Shown here piece by piece: positions 46,980 to 58,500 of a DNA stretch of 64,000 nucleotides. Each line of letters opens with the position of its first letter. Position 1 is the first letter of the stretch. Under the pieces are notes generated by a model that saw only the letters and a program-made list of their open reading frames with translations, had not been told where the DNA came from and did not search any database. The position numbers and the translations under genes are program-made. The stretch comes from Fasciola hepatica (Eukaryota > Platyhelminthes > Trematoda > Plagiorchiida > Fasciolidae). The DNA lies in the NCBI GenBank assembly GCA_948099385.1, contig CANUEZ040000020.1:9751501-9815500 (forward strand), in the 5' to 3' direction.

Positions 46980-48350
46980 GTGTATGCACATGGGCGTATG
47001 AACGTGATTCAAGGACTTACGAGAGTCCTTTGTGAAACAAGTTTGTTGTTCGGGCTCATTAGTTAAGGAATCCTCTGAGTTTAGACAGGACCTGCTTCCG
47101 TATACTCTCTGTAGCCCTCGGTCTTCGGTTGGTAACACGTTAATGATAATACTTGGCAGCCCTCAAAGGAGAACTGGAAGGAAGCATTGGAGCGGGGTAA
47201 CGTGTGTAAAGATGAATATGATTCGAAGAAATTTACAAAGGGAAGTTACGTAAAGCCTCAAGAAGGACCGTAAAAATTGGTGGATTGATGTAGCTGAAGA
47301 AATGGCAGTAGCTGTTTCAGTTAGGAGTCAAATACTGCTCCAACTTATTCACAACAACGGTGGACGCCGAACTCCGGTCAGTGACACGATATGCGACAGA
47401 AGTGAAGAGCCTATTCATGGCAAACAGCAAAGGCTCGACCGTTGGACCGGATACTTCAAGAAGTAGTTTAGCTGGCCGCGCGCCAATGTAGTTACTCCTG
47501 TATTAACAACTCCGATTCCTAGGGGAGTATCACTTGAGTCCCCGTCGAAAGTAGAAGTGGAATCATGCATTCGACTACTAAAGCGAGGGAAACCAGCCGG
47601 TCCCGACGAACTTCCAAAATGGGTGAAGATATCTTGATAAAACCACTTACCACCTTGATCCTTGACATTTAGAAAGAGAAACGTACTCCATTGTCACTGA
47701 GCGAGTCACTGAATGTATCTATCTTCAAGAGGAAAATGTGCAATGATTGAAGCAGTCATCGTGGGATCAGTTTGATTCTGATAATCGCCAAGGTATTAGC
47801 CTCGATTTATCTGCGCCGTCTGACACCGGCTCGCTAGAGGAACGCATGCAAGTTTTGTTGTATGGTTGCGAGACTTGGGGACTGCGAGCGTAAGATATTT
47901 GTCGTCTTGAGGTTTCAACCGTCGATGTCTCCGTAATATCGCTAAGGTTGGATAGAATCATCGGGTGAACAATGCTGAGCTCAGAAAAAGTCTTGGGTAC
48001 CATTTCAGCGAATGTTTTGATCACAGTGTACCCAGCTTAGTAGACTTCGTTGGTTGCAGCACGTGTTACGTATGGCAAACACGTCTACCGTTCCGTGCCC
48101 TATTTTCCGTTGCTCTTGGAGAGTGGAAGAAACCAAGTGGAGGTCAACAGATATGGCAACGGAAATGAAAAAATGCATAGCGAACTTGGGAAATGTGGGT
48201 GTCTCGAGTCTTCGTGATTGGAGTCCGAAAGATCGCTGAACCAGTTGGCTGGAGACACTGAGGGATATGGCAGTGAATCGTAAACAGTGGGGATCGTGTT
48301 GCCTTTTCTGTCGAATCAGAATGATTGATGAATGTGCGTTTGTACAGTTA
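46980..48350 (+). mobile_element. RTE-type retrotransposon, internally deleted copy
   Basis: Plus strand. 47030-47233 is diverged RTE sequence. 47234-47845 holds the linker (WIDVAEEMAVAVSVRSQIL, RLDRWTGYFKK, KRGKPAGPDELPKW). At 47846 the copy jumps to the C-terminal part of RT, VLLYGCETWGLRA (about 47855-47893), so about 1 kb of RT core including YADD is missing. Then the rest of the C-terminus follows in broken frames: NTSTVPCPIF and GEWKKPSGGQQIWQRK (48070-48168), KKCIANLGNVGVSSLRDWSPKDR (48168-48238), WLETLRDMAVNRKQW (about 48250-48292). The 3' end is near 48.33 kb (repeated ATGATTGATGAATG). Confidence 0.8.
47234..47845 (+). repeat. 612-bp inverted repeat, arm 2 (partner 38497-39108)
   Basis: Plus-strand copy of the segment above. 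Just upstream (47200-47233) the two copies are only about 85 percent alike. Downstream, at 47846, this copy jumps to the RT C-terminal region while the partner continues into the RT core. Confidence 0.9.
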
Positions 48351-48689
48351 AACTGTGTATTTTCATATGTTGGCTATTAGGGCGTTCTTTCCCTTTCCCT
48401 CCTGTGTAGGTCCACTCCCTATCTATCTTGCATATTCATTCTTTCCACTTCTGGATGCAACGTGGTGAGAAGGGCAGTGGTCAGTGGGGCTTGTCCTGCT
48501 GTTTAACGCTGTACGGTGATGGTGATGGTGTATGTATTGGAGGAACACAAAAGCGTGCAGACAGTGTACGCAGGCGGAGCAAGTGGCGCCATCGAACTCG
48601 GTAATCGTTCAGATAAACAGTTATTAGTGTGTATGTCTGTCATATCAGTAGCACTGCAGCTTCCAAAAATTCCCTTTGTTCGATTCTCG

Positions 48690-49320
48690 GTAAATGTAAT
48701 TCGTTCTCCCTGCGTTGACTAAATGTGCTTGCATTACACAGACTCTGTGTTTTTTCTTGGTTTATCCATAAGTCCTTGATTTTGTCGATCCCCTTTATAT
48801 TCAAGCATGTTTCTCGTGCTGCGCGCAAAGTTGGTTTGCCACTCCTCTTCGGACGTTTCTTTTCCCCTGCTCACTTACTCCTATTGCACAGAACTCACAT
48901 CCGCCCCACATTCGAATACTGCAGTTTATAGTGGTGCTTCTTCTTTGGTCCTTTCTCTTGATCTCATTTAACTTAAGGTCATCCGACTAATCAACGATCC
49001 TTCCCAAACCTCCAGTCTGTAGTCTCCAGTCCACTGTCGGTCGGTTGTTTCATTATTCCTTTTGTGCCGTTACTATTTTAGCGTCTGTTCTTTTGAAGCT
49101 TGCCTTGATGGTTCCCCTTCCTCTAACCTCTACCCGCCATTCTCGTACACAGACAGCCAGTCATCATTAGGTTTATGTTCCCAGATATTCCAATCCTCCT
49201 TCTTCCCACGCACTGTTGAAGTGTGAAAAACTACCTCCATCTGTCTTCCCACCTACATACAATCGTTCTTTCTTCAAAAGCGGTATCAAAAAGCTGGTTC
49301 TGACTTGAATGGACTTTACC
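48690..49320 (+). mobile_element. Jockey-like non-LTR retrotransposon, RT C-terminal fragment
   Basis: The frame 48725-48931 carries HVSRAARKVGLPLLFGRFF, SPAHLLLLHRTHIRPTFEYC, the thumb region found in Jockey-type RTs (KAAxKKLGFLFRxRxYFxPxQLLxLYxxxIRPxLEYC). After a stop, remnants continue in shifted frames: LINDPSQTSSL-like DNA near 48990 and KLPPSVFPPTYNRSFFKSGI at about 49225-49280, matching LWNSLPxxVFPPxYxLxxFKxxV. 5'-truncated and decayed. Confidence 0.65.
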
Positions 49321-49329
49321 CTTTTACAG

Positions 49330-49861
49330 TAAATCACCTCATGTGCACTGAAAAGAATAATTTGTAGGAAGCAGTGCAGATTTTACACTGCAGATGGCTC
49401 CCATGCTAGTTATCTGGTTGTGCCGTGGTAAACTTGTTAAAGTGCTAATTTTCTATCTCATTTTACGGTTATCGGGGATATATATTTTTGACTACTCAGT
49501 CGTCGAACGACGGTCGGTCTAATATGTGATGCAGCCCAGTCGTCAAAAGCTGGTCCCATTGGTCGTAGATGGGTAGTTTTTCGCATTACTGTCTCATCGG
49601 TTAAGAACGTTTGCTTCTAGGTTACACCGATTCAAGTCGCCTCGACCAGTTCCACAAGAGTTGTTAGCAGGTTGTCCCGCAGATCTAATTAAAATCCTAA
49701 AAGTGCTCATTTTGAATCAACAGTGCTATCCATCAATATTTGCTCTTTCAGCACTGCTGTTATTTTCTCCGGCAGCATGTCATCTGTTGGTTTTCACTTT
49801 CCAGGCTTCAGCTACGGTTCGTATCAACGGCGCCTTCAAAAACAAAATTTAATATTTACCA
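49330..49861. other. Upstream region of PDCL
   Basis: No coding feature. A weak tRNA-like pattern (CATCGGTTAAGAACG at about 49596 and CCGATTCAAGTCG at about 49627) may be an old SINE head. TTCCAG at about 49799-49804 and TTCAG just after could act as a splice acceptor for an upstream non-coding exon or a spliced leader of PDCL. Confidence 0.35.
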
Positions 49862-51710
49862 ATGGCTCTGTCCTTGGACGACCGTTTACTTGGAGAAAAG
49901 GTGGACAATTACTGCAGTAGTAGTGACGATGACGATGAGCGAGCGTCTAAAGCGAAAAAAGACCAGACAGAAGCCGCATATCAAATGCCACCAGTACTAG
50001 CGGGACAACCACAAGTAATCCTAAGGCTTCATTAATTAGCCTGTCAGACTGGTCCCAAAGGAGTTCTGTCGGACTATAAACGGTACAAAGAACTAAAACA
50101 CCTGAAGGAGCTGGAAGACGAGAAGGAACTAATATGTCAGGCCAAAAAACATGCACTGACCTGCCGAACTCACGTATGGTATTTTTAGTCAATTGTCATT
50201 ACCATTTTTAGAATGAAGATGTTATACAGGATCTAAAAGATAAAGCTCTAGAGGATATAATCAGTACACTAGACGAGGACGATGAATTCCTAGCCCATTA
50301 TCGGCAAAGTCGGATGCGTGAGCTCCACCGTGCTTTAGAGCTCTTGTGAGTTTTCCTCTAAATAATCTATCTTTTTAGACCGACTTATAACAAAGTATAC
50401 GACCTGAAAGCGGAGAATTTTGTCTCAGAGATCGATTCGTCAGATGAAGGTGTCACGATATTGGTGCATGTTTATGAGCCGGTATGTATAGGCTTCATTC
50501 TTCGTTGCATTTTTTGTGTAGGATAATAGGGCCTGCAAAAAAGTGGATGAAGCCTTTCAGGTTCTTTTTCTGGAGTACCCTCATGTGAAGTTTTGCCGGC
50601 TCCGAGCATCTGATGCTCACCTGAGTTACCAGTTCGTAAGTTTTCTATCTTCTTGACAACCGCCGCTGAATGCAGTTAAGTTGAATAGATAAAAATCTGT
50701 ATTTATTTGTCAGCTCATTTGATATAATATGATGTGGCATTAGTCCAACCCTTCACGTGCACCTTTTTTCTTCTTTATATGTCTGTGACACTCAGTCACG
50801 ATCGGGCGTACCAGCCATACTGATTTACAAGAAGGGCGACCTCATTGGCAATCTTTTGGGGATCGATCGTGATTTGAGCCAGGAATTTTACCCAGTAGAC
50901 CTGGAAAACTACCTCATTGAGTAAGTTTTTTGATTGTCGAATAAATACACACATGACCACGTACATTTGTTGCCTAGGAAGCTCAGGGGTTATGCTTTCG
51001 AATGTTGTTATGCAACCTCTGGGGCACCGTTTGTCTTCAATTCAGTTTATCAGTTTTCCGGAACCATCGATGTTTCCTCTAGTAGTTTGATCAGACTAAC
51101 AATACCCTGATAATATTAACATACCACGTGAAGTTAGCGTCCCAACCAGGAAACTGAAATAAACATGTGCGAGACTATTGGTCGGTTCAGTTGGACCGAG
51201 CTGAAAAGATCCTACGGACACTGTGACACGCAAGCACATCACGCGCTACCTTCATTCAAGTTTCCATCATTCGTACGCTTTTTGTCAACGAAACGTAACT
51301 CATCGGCTGTCAGTCGATGCTAATCGCCGACTAGCCGAACCATTTTAAACTAATTCAGCACTACTTCTTGCCCCTATTTCTCATCGAAACGTTATTCAGC
51401 CCCTTACAATTCGCGTATTCCTATAGATTCATTTGTCACCTTAGTTAGTGCGAAATTCGTTCAATGGTTTTATTTAAGAAAGTGGTTAAGCGTCTTGGAC
51501 TTTCCTCATAATCGGTGAAACGAATCTCGAATAATCCGTGAGACAAACAGTCGAGATTATGATAAACCAAAAGACCAGTTATCTGCGACCGTGCCTTTTC
51601 CTATTTTTTTTACGGCACCTGTTTTTCTCAGGCGTGGATTTCTTCCGGACAAAACACTGGGACTGCTATTGAACGCACAATCGAATGCAGCAAGGATATG
51701 CAACGACTGA
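49862..51710 (+). CDS. PDCL: Phosducin-like protein 1 (PDCL), seven exons
   Basis: Cytosolic co-chaperone of the CCT chaperonin that helps assemble G-protein beta-gamma dimers. Exons: 49862-50014, 50048-50173, 50212-50345, 50379-50481, 50522-50635, 50796-50920, 51632-51710; all introns are GT-AG and phases join cleanly to 277 residues (human about 300). The start MALSLDDRLLGEKVDNY followed by SSSDDDDE (residues 19-26) matches the family N-terminus with its casein-kinase-2 serine cluster. TGPKGV (residues 52-57) is the G-beta-binding motif. Residues about 139-260 form the thioredoxin-like domain (VTILVHVYEP, VKFCRLRASD, VPAILIYKKGDLIGN); no CXXC, as usual for the family. The last exon adds RGFLPDK, matching the GLLPEK ending of relatives. 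The first four introns are 33-40 bases, the last two 160 and 711. Very confident. Confidence 0.95.
50015..50047 (+). other. 33-bp intron 1 of PDCL
   Basis: GTAATC to TGTCAG. The nearer AG at 50038-50039 would shift the frame, so the acceptor at 50046-50047 is chosen. It joins AGQPQ to TGPKGV as in relatives. Micro-introns of this size in the 5' part of genes are typical of flatworms. Confidence 0.85.
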
Positions 51711-51943
51711 TTGTCTAGTTTCACGGGAATTGCATTTACCACAAAATTTCAAGTTCTGTGCGATAATATTGCCTTTTGTTGTTGTTGTTGTTTACCTACT
51801 TATTTCTAATCCTGCGTTTCTTTGCTTTGTGAAGATTCATTGTATTTACGAGAGCCAGACGCTCATCCTTTCTCTGATTACAGTGAGCCACTTCTTGCGA
51901 AATCGCTTGTGATGAAATATAGGCATATGAACTGGTTCTACTA

Positions 51944-51973
51944 AATAAAACATGGTTTTGGAAAACCAATAAA
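51944..51973 (+). terminator. Polyadenylation signals for PDCL
   Basis: Two AATAAA hexamers at 51944-51949 and 51968-51973, about 235-260 bases past the stop codon, in an A/T-rich stretch. Likely end of the PDCL transcript. Confidence 0.65.
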
Positions 51974-51979
51974 CTACAT

Positions 51980-52960
51980 TATGTAGTACTCTTCACTTTG
52001 CTGTTTCTAATATCTCTGACGTGTTCCGTAAGGATTATTGCCCTAAAAGCACAGTGATGCACAGAGAGAACTGCTTTATCTGCATACCCAGACGAGTTGG
52101 ACTTTATCATCTTTGGGATCTCAGTGTCCTCAGGGAAACAATCGTTCAGACTGTATTTACACAGGCAGTATTAACATAAGTGGTTTATTCATTATTTTTT
52201 GTATCCTTACAGATGTTATTACATTAGTTGACTCAGTAGCCACAAAAATGACCAAAAACGCAGTCGATTTGATGCGAGTAATTTTTTTTCACTCATAGCC
52301 GGGTGATATTTAAGCTTGTGCATCAGTTGTCATGACCATGATGTGCTTTTGCGGTAAAATACCAACCAATGCTATAAGTCGCGCTTACGAAGTGCAAAAA
52401 CAACACATTTTGGTGTTGACAAGATGAACAACCTTGTTTGTGCGACCTACCCTGCTAACATGCGGTGCAGTCTGCATGCATACGCTGTGCTAATTCGGCC
52501 GTTAACGGATGCCCTTTCGAAGTTAGTAGCACACGCCGGTGATTTATCTCGGGGGATTTTCCACGGGGGATAATCACAGTCAAGCTTTGATGTGAGCGAA
52601 TAACCGACCGCTAAGGCCGATGATCAGAAAGAGACAAAAGCAAGTCGTTCAAACATCAAAAATAAATTTAGAAGGGTGTATTCATCTTCAACAAAATCTG
52701 TATGTTCATAATCACGAGAACAAGAGAAGAACAGAGAGAATAATAACGTTTTGATTATGTATGCAAACATTATGCTTAGTGTTTGCGGGAAAAGGGCGAA
52801 TCAGTTGATCGAAGGGAACCCGACAGTTGGAATGCAGTCAACGGGGCGAGTACACACTGTCGCAGTTAGACGCAAAAGGATTCAAACACTATACATGCAC
52901 ATTCCTTCGTACTGATATATTTCTAAAATAGACAGACGATGATTCTGGATCACAGGTAAT
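51980..52960. other. Intergenic region between two convergent genes
   Basis: No open frame or repeat with a recognisable family between the PDCL polyadenylation signals and the stop codon of the minus-strand gene. It contains only short, A/T-rich frames. Confidence 0.5.
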
Positions 52961-52970
52961 AGATAGCGGA

Positions 52971-54826
52971 CTACCGCTGCGGTATCATACTCAGCAAATG
53001 ATCCATGGAAGCCAGTACAGTCTTCAATTCGTCAACGGTGGAATTCAACTGACGCATCTGTGAATAAGAACAAACAACCGTAGATGAAACTGACAGCCAA
53101 ATATAAAACCAATGACCCAAAACCCAGAGAACAAGTACCCAAGTTCATGATAAACAATCAGCATACAGTAGTATATAGCTGGGAATAAGACTTAATACGG
53201 GGTAGTGAACACTCAAAAATTTCAAACAACTGAAGCTCAACTGGTCGCGCATTTTATGCACTGTCTATCTACATATGCACGAAAAAACAGCACAACTGAC
53301 ATGATCATGTCAAAACGTAAGAGCTACCAATGGGATAAAACTCAAAAAAATACAAGCGACCGTACTCCTGAGAAGAACTGACTCAGTCAGAATCCCAATC
53401 GCATACGCGTAACACGCACTCAAGACTGATGACACAACAAGGTGTGTGCTTCATCAGACGAGGTTAAATACACAAGCGAATCACAGGCGTGTCAGCAGTG
53501 CAGCTATAATTGCTTTGCTGAACTTACATTTTTTTCCAACTGAGCGTTTTCCTGAAGGTACTGACACAAGAGATCGTTATTATCGCCTGCCAAATAAGGC
53601 GCGTCAACGAGTATTTCGGATGAATCAGTGGCCATCTTCTTGGGGTGCACTACACGGGAGTTGTTCTCACTTAATCCGACGTTGAGAACGGCATTTTTGT
53701 CTAACACTAAGGAAAGTCCTTGTTGTAGATGAATCTACAAAGAGGTAAACAAGAAACGGCGTAGGACTTGAGAGGTCCGTTTGAAATTATCAGTCCGGTT
53801 TGCGTAGAACGGTTGCGATTAAAGATGTTACCATAATGCCGCACTCGGCATTTCGTAGTGCACTTACTGGCTGAATAGCCTTTCTAAAATAGCTATCGCA
53901 CTGAAAAATCAAGATTTTTCTCAACGACGTCATATTCAGAGCAAAGCGTTTCGGTAAACTTCTTGATCGACGAGTGGTCAAAGGGTCAGCAACCGAAGAC
54001 CTTCAGTTTTCGAGTTTCAATCCCGCAGGTAAAAGCCAACTTAATCTCTCGCTAGCATAAAATTATTGAAATGCTGGGCCGTCACCAAGTGATAAACAAA
54101 AATAAGTGAAAAGATCCTAAAATTGTTATGAAAATATCCCCATCTTTATTTCTGAATGCACTCACTTCGTTATTGTCAGACTAAGTACATTACTGTGAAT
54201 CTGAACACGCGCATCCATAAGTTGCTTTCCAAATCGACTAAAAAGGGGTTACACTTGCATAGAGCTCCAATACAGGAAACATGGTTTCCAGTTATTGCGG
54301 TAGCAAATACGTGCTGCAGTGAAACTCACCTTTCGGATCAATTCACCGGGTTCAGACGTCTGTAGGGACCCCATCTCCACGGCTAGAAAGCCGCGTTTCA
54401 AATGCAAGCTAACATCCATTGTGGTCAGTGGGGCTTGCATCTCGCGCAGCAGAGTGCCCGTGGGCAACATCGACTGTAGTCGGTCAAGACCTCCGCGAGT
54501 GTTGAAACAGCGCAACAACTGCTCTCCGGTTTGTAAGGCCACCTTGGGTATCTGGAGGGAGCAGCTTTTGAGGAGGTCGGCGTGCAAGCACACAGACGTT
54601 CGGTACGAAGGTTCATCGGTTTCGTTTGGATCGTCGGGGGATTTATTAACCAACTGGCGTATCACTGAAGTGAAAATCGACCACGAGAAGACGCGGCTTG
54701 TGGAGGGGAAGTCAGGCAATTCGGAGACTGTTTTTTCGTGGATCATACAGTCTGGGGTCCCGTGTTTGTAAGCAAGACTCACCAGTCCGATTTTTAACCA
54801 CATGCGCATCTTCGTATCCGTGCCAT
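52971..54826 (-). CDS. Unidentified spliced gene, last three exons
   Basis: Minus strand. Exons 54330-54826, 53528-53734 and 52971-53057 have GT-AG borders (GTGAGT and GTAAGT donors, TTGTAG and CACAG acceptors) and phases that join to 262 codons before TAG. The first of them opens with GTDTKMRMWLKIGLV and runs to SEPGELIRK. The second reads IHLQQGLSLVLDKNAVLNVG and ends LCQYLQENAQLEKN. The last is MRQLNSTVDELKTVLASMDH and LLSMIPQR. The end (about residues 220-262) looks like a coiled coil. I do not recognise the family. The 5' exons are missing; an AG (54827-54828) directly precedes the first visible exon, so upstream exons should lie beyond 54.83 kb. A GTGAGT at 54782 inside the first exon could be an extra intron, but the frame stays open through it. 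It points at PDCL tail to tail. Confidence 0.6.
53962..54035 (+). other. tRNA-like segment (SINE head or tRNA remnant)
   Basis: Within an intron of the minus-strand gene. TCGACGAGTGGTCAAAGG resembles a tRNA D-arm (box A), and CGAGTTTCAATCCCGCA, about 40 bases further, resembles the T-arm (box B, GGTTCRANNCC with one extra T). The stems are not fully complementary, so a functional tRNA is unlikely. Confidence 0.35.
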
Positions 54827-54839
54827 CTGAAGCAATGAC

Positions 54840-55380
54840 AAAACTTGTCTAGTTACCAAGAATACAGGTTCACGTTATGTACCAAGTAAACGCCCCAGCT
54901 TTCACGTAATGGCCCAGACCTGTCAGCCTATTAGGTAGACCGTTCTGATTCCCCAGTTCGAGTCCTTATGCAATCGTTTCACGAAGAATCATTTGTTACA
55001 AGCATATTAGTGATGATAGTGTGTTTGTCATACATTTGGAGTAAAGCGATACGTTTAACTAAAGTGCTGTCACCGTACGACGAGACAGGCTTATGCTTCA
55101 TCCTCATTTTCAAATGATTTAAATGAGGAATGAATGATGAAGCTGCAATTGGGAGAAGTGTCTGAGAGGAGTAGCACTTATGAGTTGGTTGACTATCGTG
55201 TCCCTTGGGGCATCCTCCATCTCCTTGGTCTCCATCATTTACCCAGCTCCCACCTGTGACTCCACGTAGCTGAAGCATGCATCAGCGTCCACACCCCGAC
55301 AAACCGCTTGACAGGCGGGCGGGCTAATCCAGGTTGAGGGTTGCCGAGACGGTTTTTGGCGTATGAAGGTTGGTACTACT
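54840..55380. other. Region upstream of the minus-strand gene
   Basis: A minus-strand frame at 54979-55278 of 99 codons could be an upstream exon or chance. It has no clear splice borders that join in phase to 54826 and no recognised domain. Confidence 0.35.
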
Positions 55381-55383
55381 AGA

Positions 55384-55386
<3 letters not shown>

Positions 55387-55474
<88 letters not shown>
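55387..55474. repeat. (TA)n microsatellite
   Basis: About 88 bases of uninterrupted TA dinucleotides, the longest in the window. Confidence 0.98.
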
Positions 55475-55476
<2 letters not shown>

Positions 55477-55599
55477 GCTATTCACACGTGTCTGATTTCG
55501 GACTGTGTACCAAACAGAACATGGTACAATTAGGGGGGAATGAGTATATGAAGTCATAGTGGGGGAGAAACAAAGGTTGAAAAGCGAAGTTCTTTTGTT

Positions 55600-58500
55600 T
55601 TGTTGCGTGCACATTCTGCGCTTTTTTGTGTTCGTTTGATGATTACAACAGAAACGGATACCCTACTAAATGGCCGGACGAGATCTACCGATCCAACGGC
55701 ATTCCAAAAGAGGCGAAGGGACCGTAAAACAGGTTACCAGTTCTTCTGGAACCCTACTTCCTTAAAGTCTGCACTTGGGTGTACAAAGGCCAGAGGTGCA
55801 GCATCGAACAAAAAGGCCGAACGGTGCTGGGGACATCGCTTCGTACCCTATTCCTGCGACTCTCTATACTTATCCACGGAACCTCATGCGCTCATCATGC
55901 TACGACATCTGCGGTAAGCGACGCGCTTCGTGTTCCAGCGGTCGAGGTGATAAGACAGCAAGCTGGGATTATTCGCCACACAAGAAGAACGCACACAGCC
56001 TGTTGGGATGTCAGGACGTTTCTAGACGTCGGATAATGACGAAACCAAAGACAAATTCTACTATAACTTGCAGAAGGTAATCAACCAGGTTTCGAGGCGC
56101 GACGTACTTTTCCTCGCAGGAGATTAAAACGCTCGCACAGGTACGGCCGGAGAATTCACTTGCCATATTCTCGGGAAATTCGGTCTCGGTCAACGTTGCG
56201 AGAACGATGTCCGATTGACTGGTTTAGCCGACGTCAACAGAGCGGTTATCTGTAGCACTCGATTTGAACACCACAAGAAGCGCCTACTCACATGGTACTC
56301 CAATGACAGTCACACTGCGCGCCAACTCGACCACATCCTAGTGAGATCTCATTAAGCCTCGTCTGTGGAGGATTGTTGAGCGTACCGAGGTGCAAAACGG
56401 ACAATGAGAATGGCACTGACCATGTCCTCTTAAGTGTGTGCTTCGAAATCCATCTGTCTACGTGCTAGGGTCTCCGCACCCTTCCGGATAAACGCTGCGG
56501 CACTAGAGAATCCAGAGAAGCGAGAGGCGCTGTCACGAGCAATAACAACTCGACTGACAGCTGCAACCAACGCACAGGAAGACGAAGTTCCAGTGGAAGC
56601 GCAGTGGACTCAAATAAAGACGGTAATCAAGGAAGATACATGGACGGTAGTCGAGAAAATAAAAAGGCGGACAAAAGATTGGATCTCCGAGAGCACGCTG
56701 TAGTTTTCAACCAAAGCACATGAAACCTGACTCACAGGTAGTGATGAACGCCACAGGCAGCACCGAGAGGCCGCAAGCTCCGCCACGGCTGGTCGCAAAA
56801 GATACTGGATAGAAATAGCCGAAAAAGTGGAGACCGCGTCAGGAACTGGTGATTTGGGTAAACTGTTCCGCCTCATTCGCAACGCCTCGAAAAGGTTCTG
56901 CAAACAAGATTCCGTTCTTCGTGACGTGGCAGGAAACTTTATGCCCGAACAGTAGGAAAATGGACCAATGGGTTGAACACTTCGGTCAGCTGCTCAACCG
57001 GCCGACGGACCAACCAATGTCAACTCCTCCAATTCAGTACTAAAACAGCTGCGACCCGCCAAGTAACGCGGAAATCACAGAAATAATTCACAAACTGAAG
57101 GACACAAAGGCCGTCGGGGAAGATAGCATCTTTCCAGAAGTATATAAAACCTGTTCATCGTCCTTGATTGACAAGTTATCTGCACTTTTTGGCTCCATTT
57201 GGCGAGAGGAAGCACTCCCACCCAACTGGGCATGTCTATTCTGCTGCCCATTCCGAAGAAAGATGATAAATCGACATAAAAGAACTACCGAGGGATCAGC
57301 TTGACCGATGTCACCTCAAAGATTTTTGGTGCGTTGTTACTAAACTAATTCTCCGAGGCAAGAGACCGGCGCACTCGCCCGAACCAAGGGGGTTATCGGC
57401 GTGACAGAGGCCGTGTGGATCAAATATTCGCACTGCGCCGAATACTGGAGCGCCGTTATAAGTTCCAGCAGCCAATGGTAGCTTGCTTCATCGAATCCCA
57501 GGTCGTCTTCGATTGGGTTAACCGCGAGTTTCTCTGGACTTTAATTCAATCCGATGGGATGCCCGATACATTTTTAAGGCTGTTGAGAGGGTACCACTCA
57601 ACTGATGCTAGGGTTCGTATGCACGGTGAAGAATCCTGAGAGTTCGCATTGACTACCGGAGTTATACAGGGCTGTCCCTTCTGTCCGGCGCTGTTTAACC
57701 ACACGATTGATTGTACAACGGGTCACACATTACACGACTACCCTGACGTTCAGCTTAGCCAGGAAATGTACGTTTCGAACCTGGAGTTCGCTGATAATGT
57801 TGTTGTGATAAGAGACTCACCCGCCACGCTCCGACCAGTTCTCGGCCGAATCCATTCTTTCGCGAAGTCCATTAGTCTAAATGGGAGTTCAACCAAAACA
57901 AAAGCTTTTACAACCCAGTTAGGCCCGACAATTCAACAACTGCCCATCAATGATCGACCAGTCGAATAAGTCCCTCTATTCAAATACCTAGGCTCAGCTC
58001 TGCTTCCGAACGGCCAGACAAAAGATGAAGTGAATCGACAGCGCCAGGAGAGCCTTCCTTCAGCTAGGACGAACGCTGTGGACTCGCAGCAAAATCAGCT
58101 TAAGGACCAAAGTTCGTGTTAATTGTGCCGCCATTACGCCCGTGCCCATCTATGGCAGTGAAACCTGGCCACTACGAGCTGAGGAGGTTTCCGACCGCTG
58201 GTGCATGCGACAGATCCTCAAAGTCAACTGGAACGACGGGCTGTTCAACGAAGAGGTAAGGAAACAATACTCTGACGTCGATGCGCTCTCCGTCCTCCTC
58301 CAACGTCGACGACTGCAGTGGTTCGGCCATACTCTTTGGTGACCCGAGTCAGGAGTGACAAAACGAACACTCTGTTCTGCTCCTTGCCGTGGTTGGCGTT
58401 GTCACCTTGGTGTGCAACTCAAAACGTGGACCAGTACAATAGAAAAAGACGTAGAGGTTTTAGGTCTTCGGTCGGTCTGTGTAGTGCGGCGATAGAAAAA

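Noticed and set aside
50015..50039. A 25-base first intron of PDCL
   Set aside because: Using the AG at 50038-50039 breaks the frame and loses TGPKGV. The AG at 50046-50047 gives a 33-base intron and restores it.
54319..54771. 150-codon plus-strand frame
   Set aside because: Antisense of the longest exon of the minus-strand gene, which has splice borders and joins in phase to two more exons.
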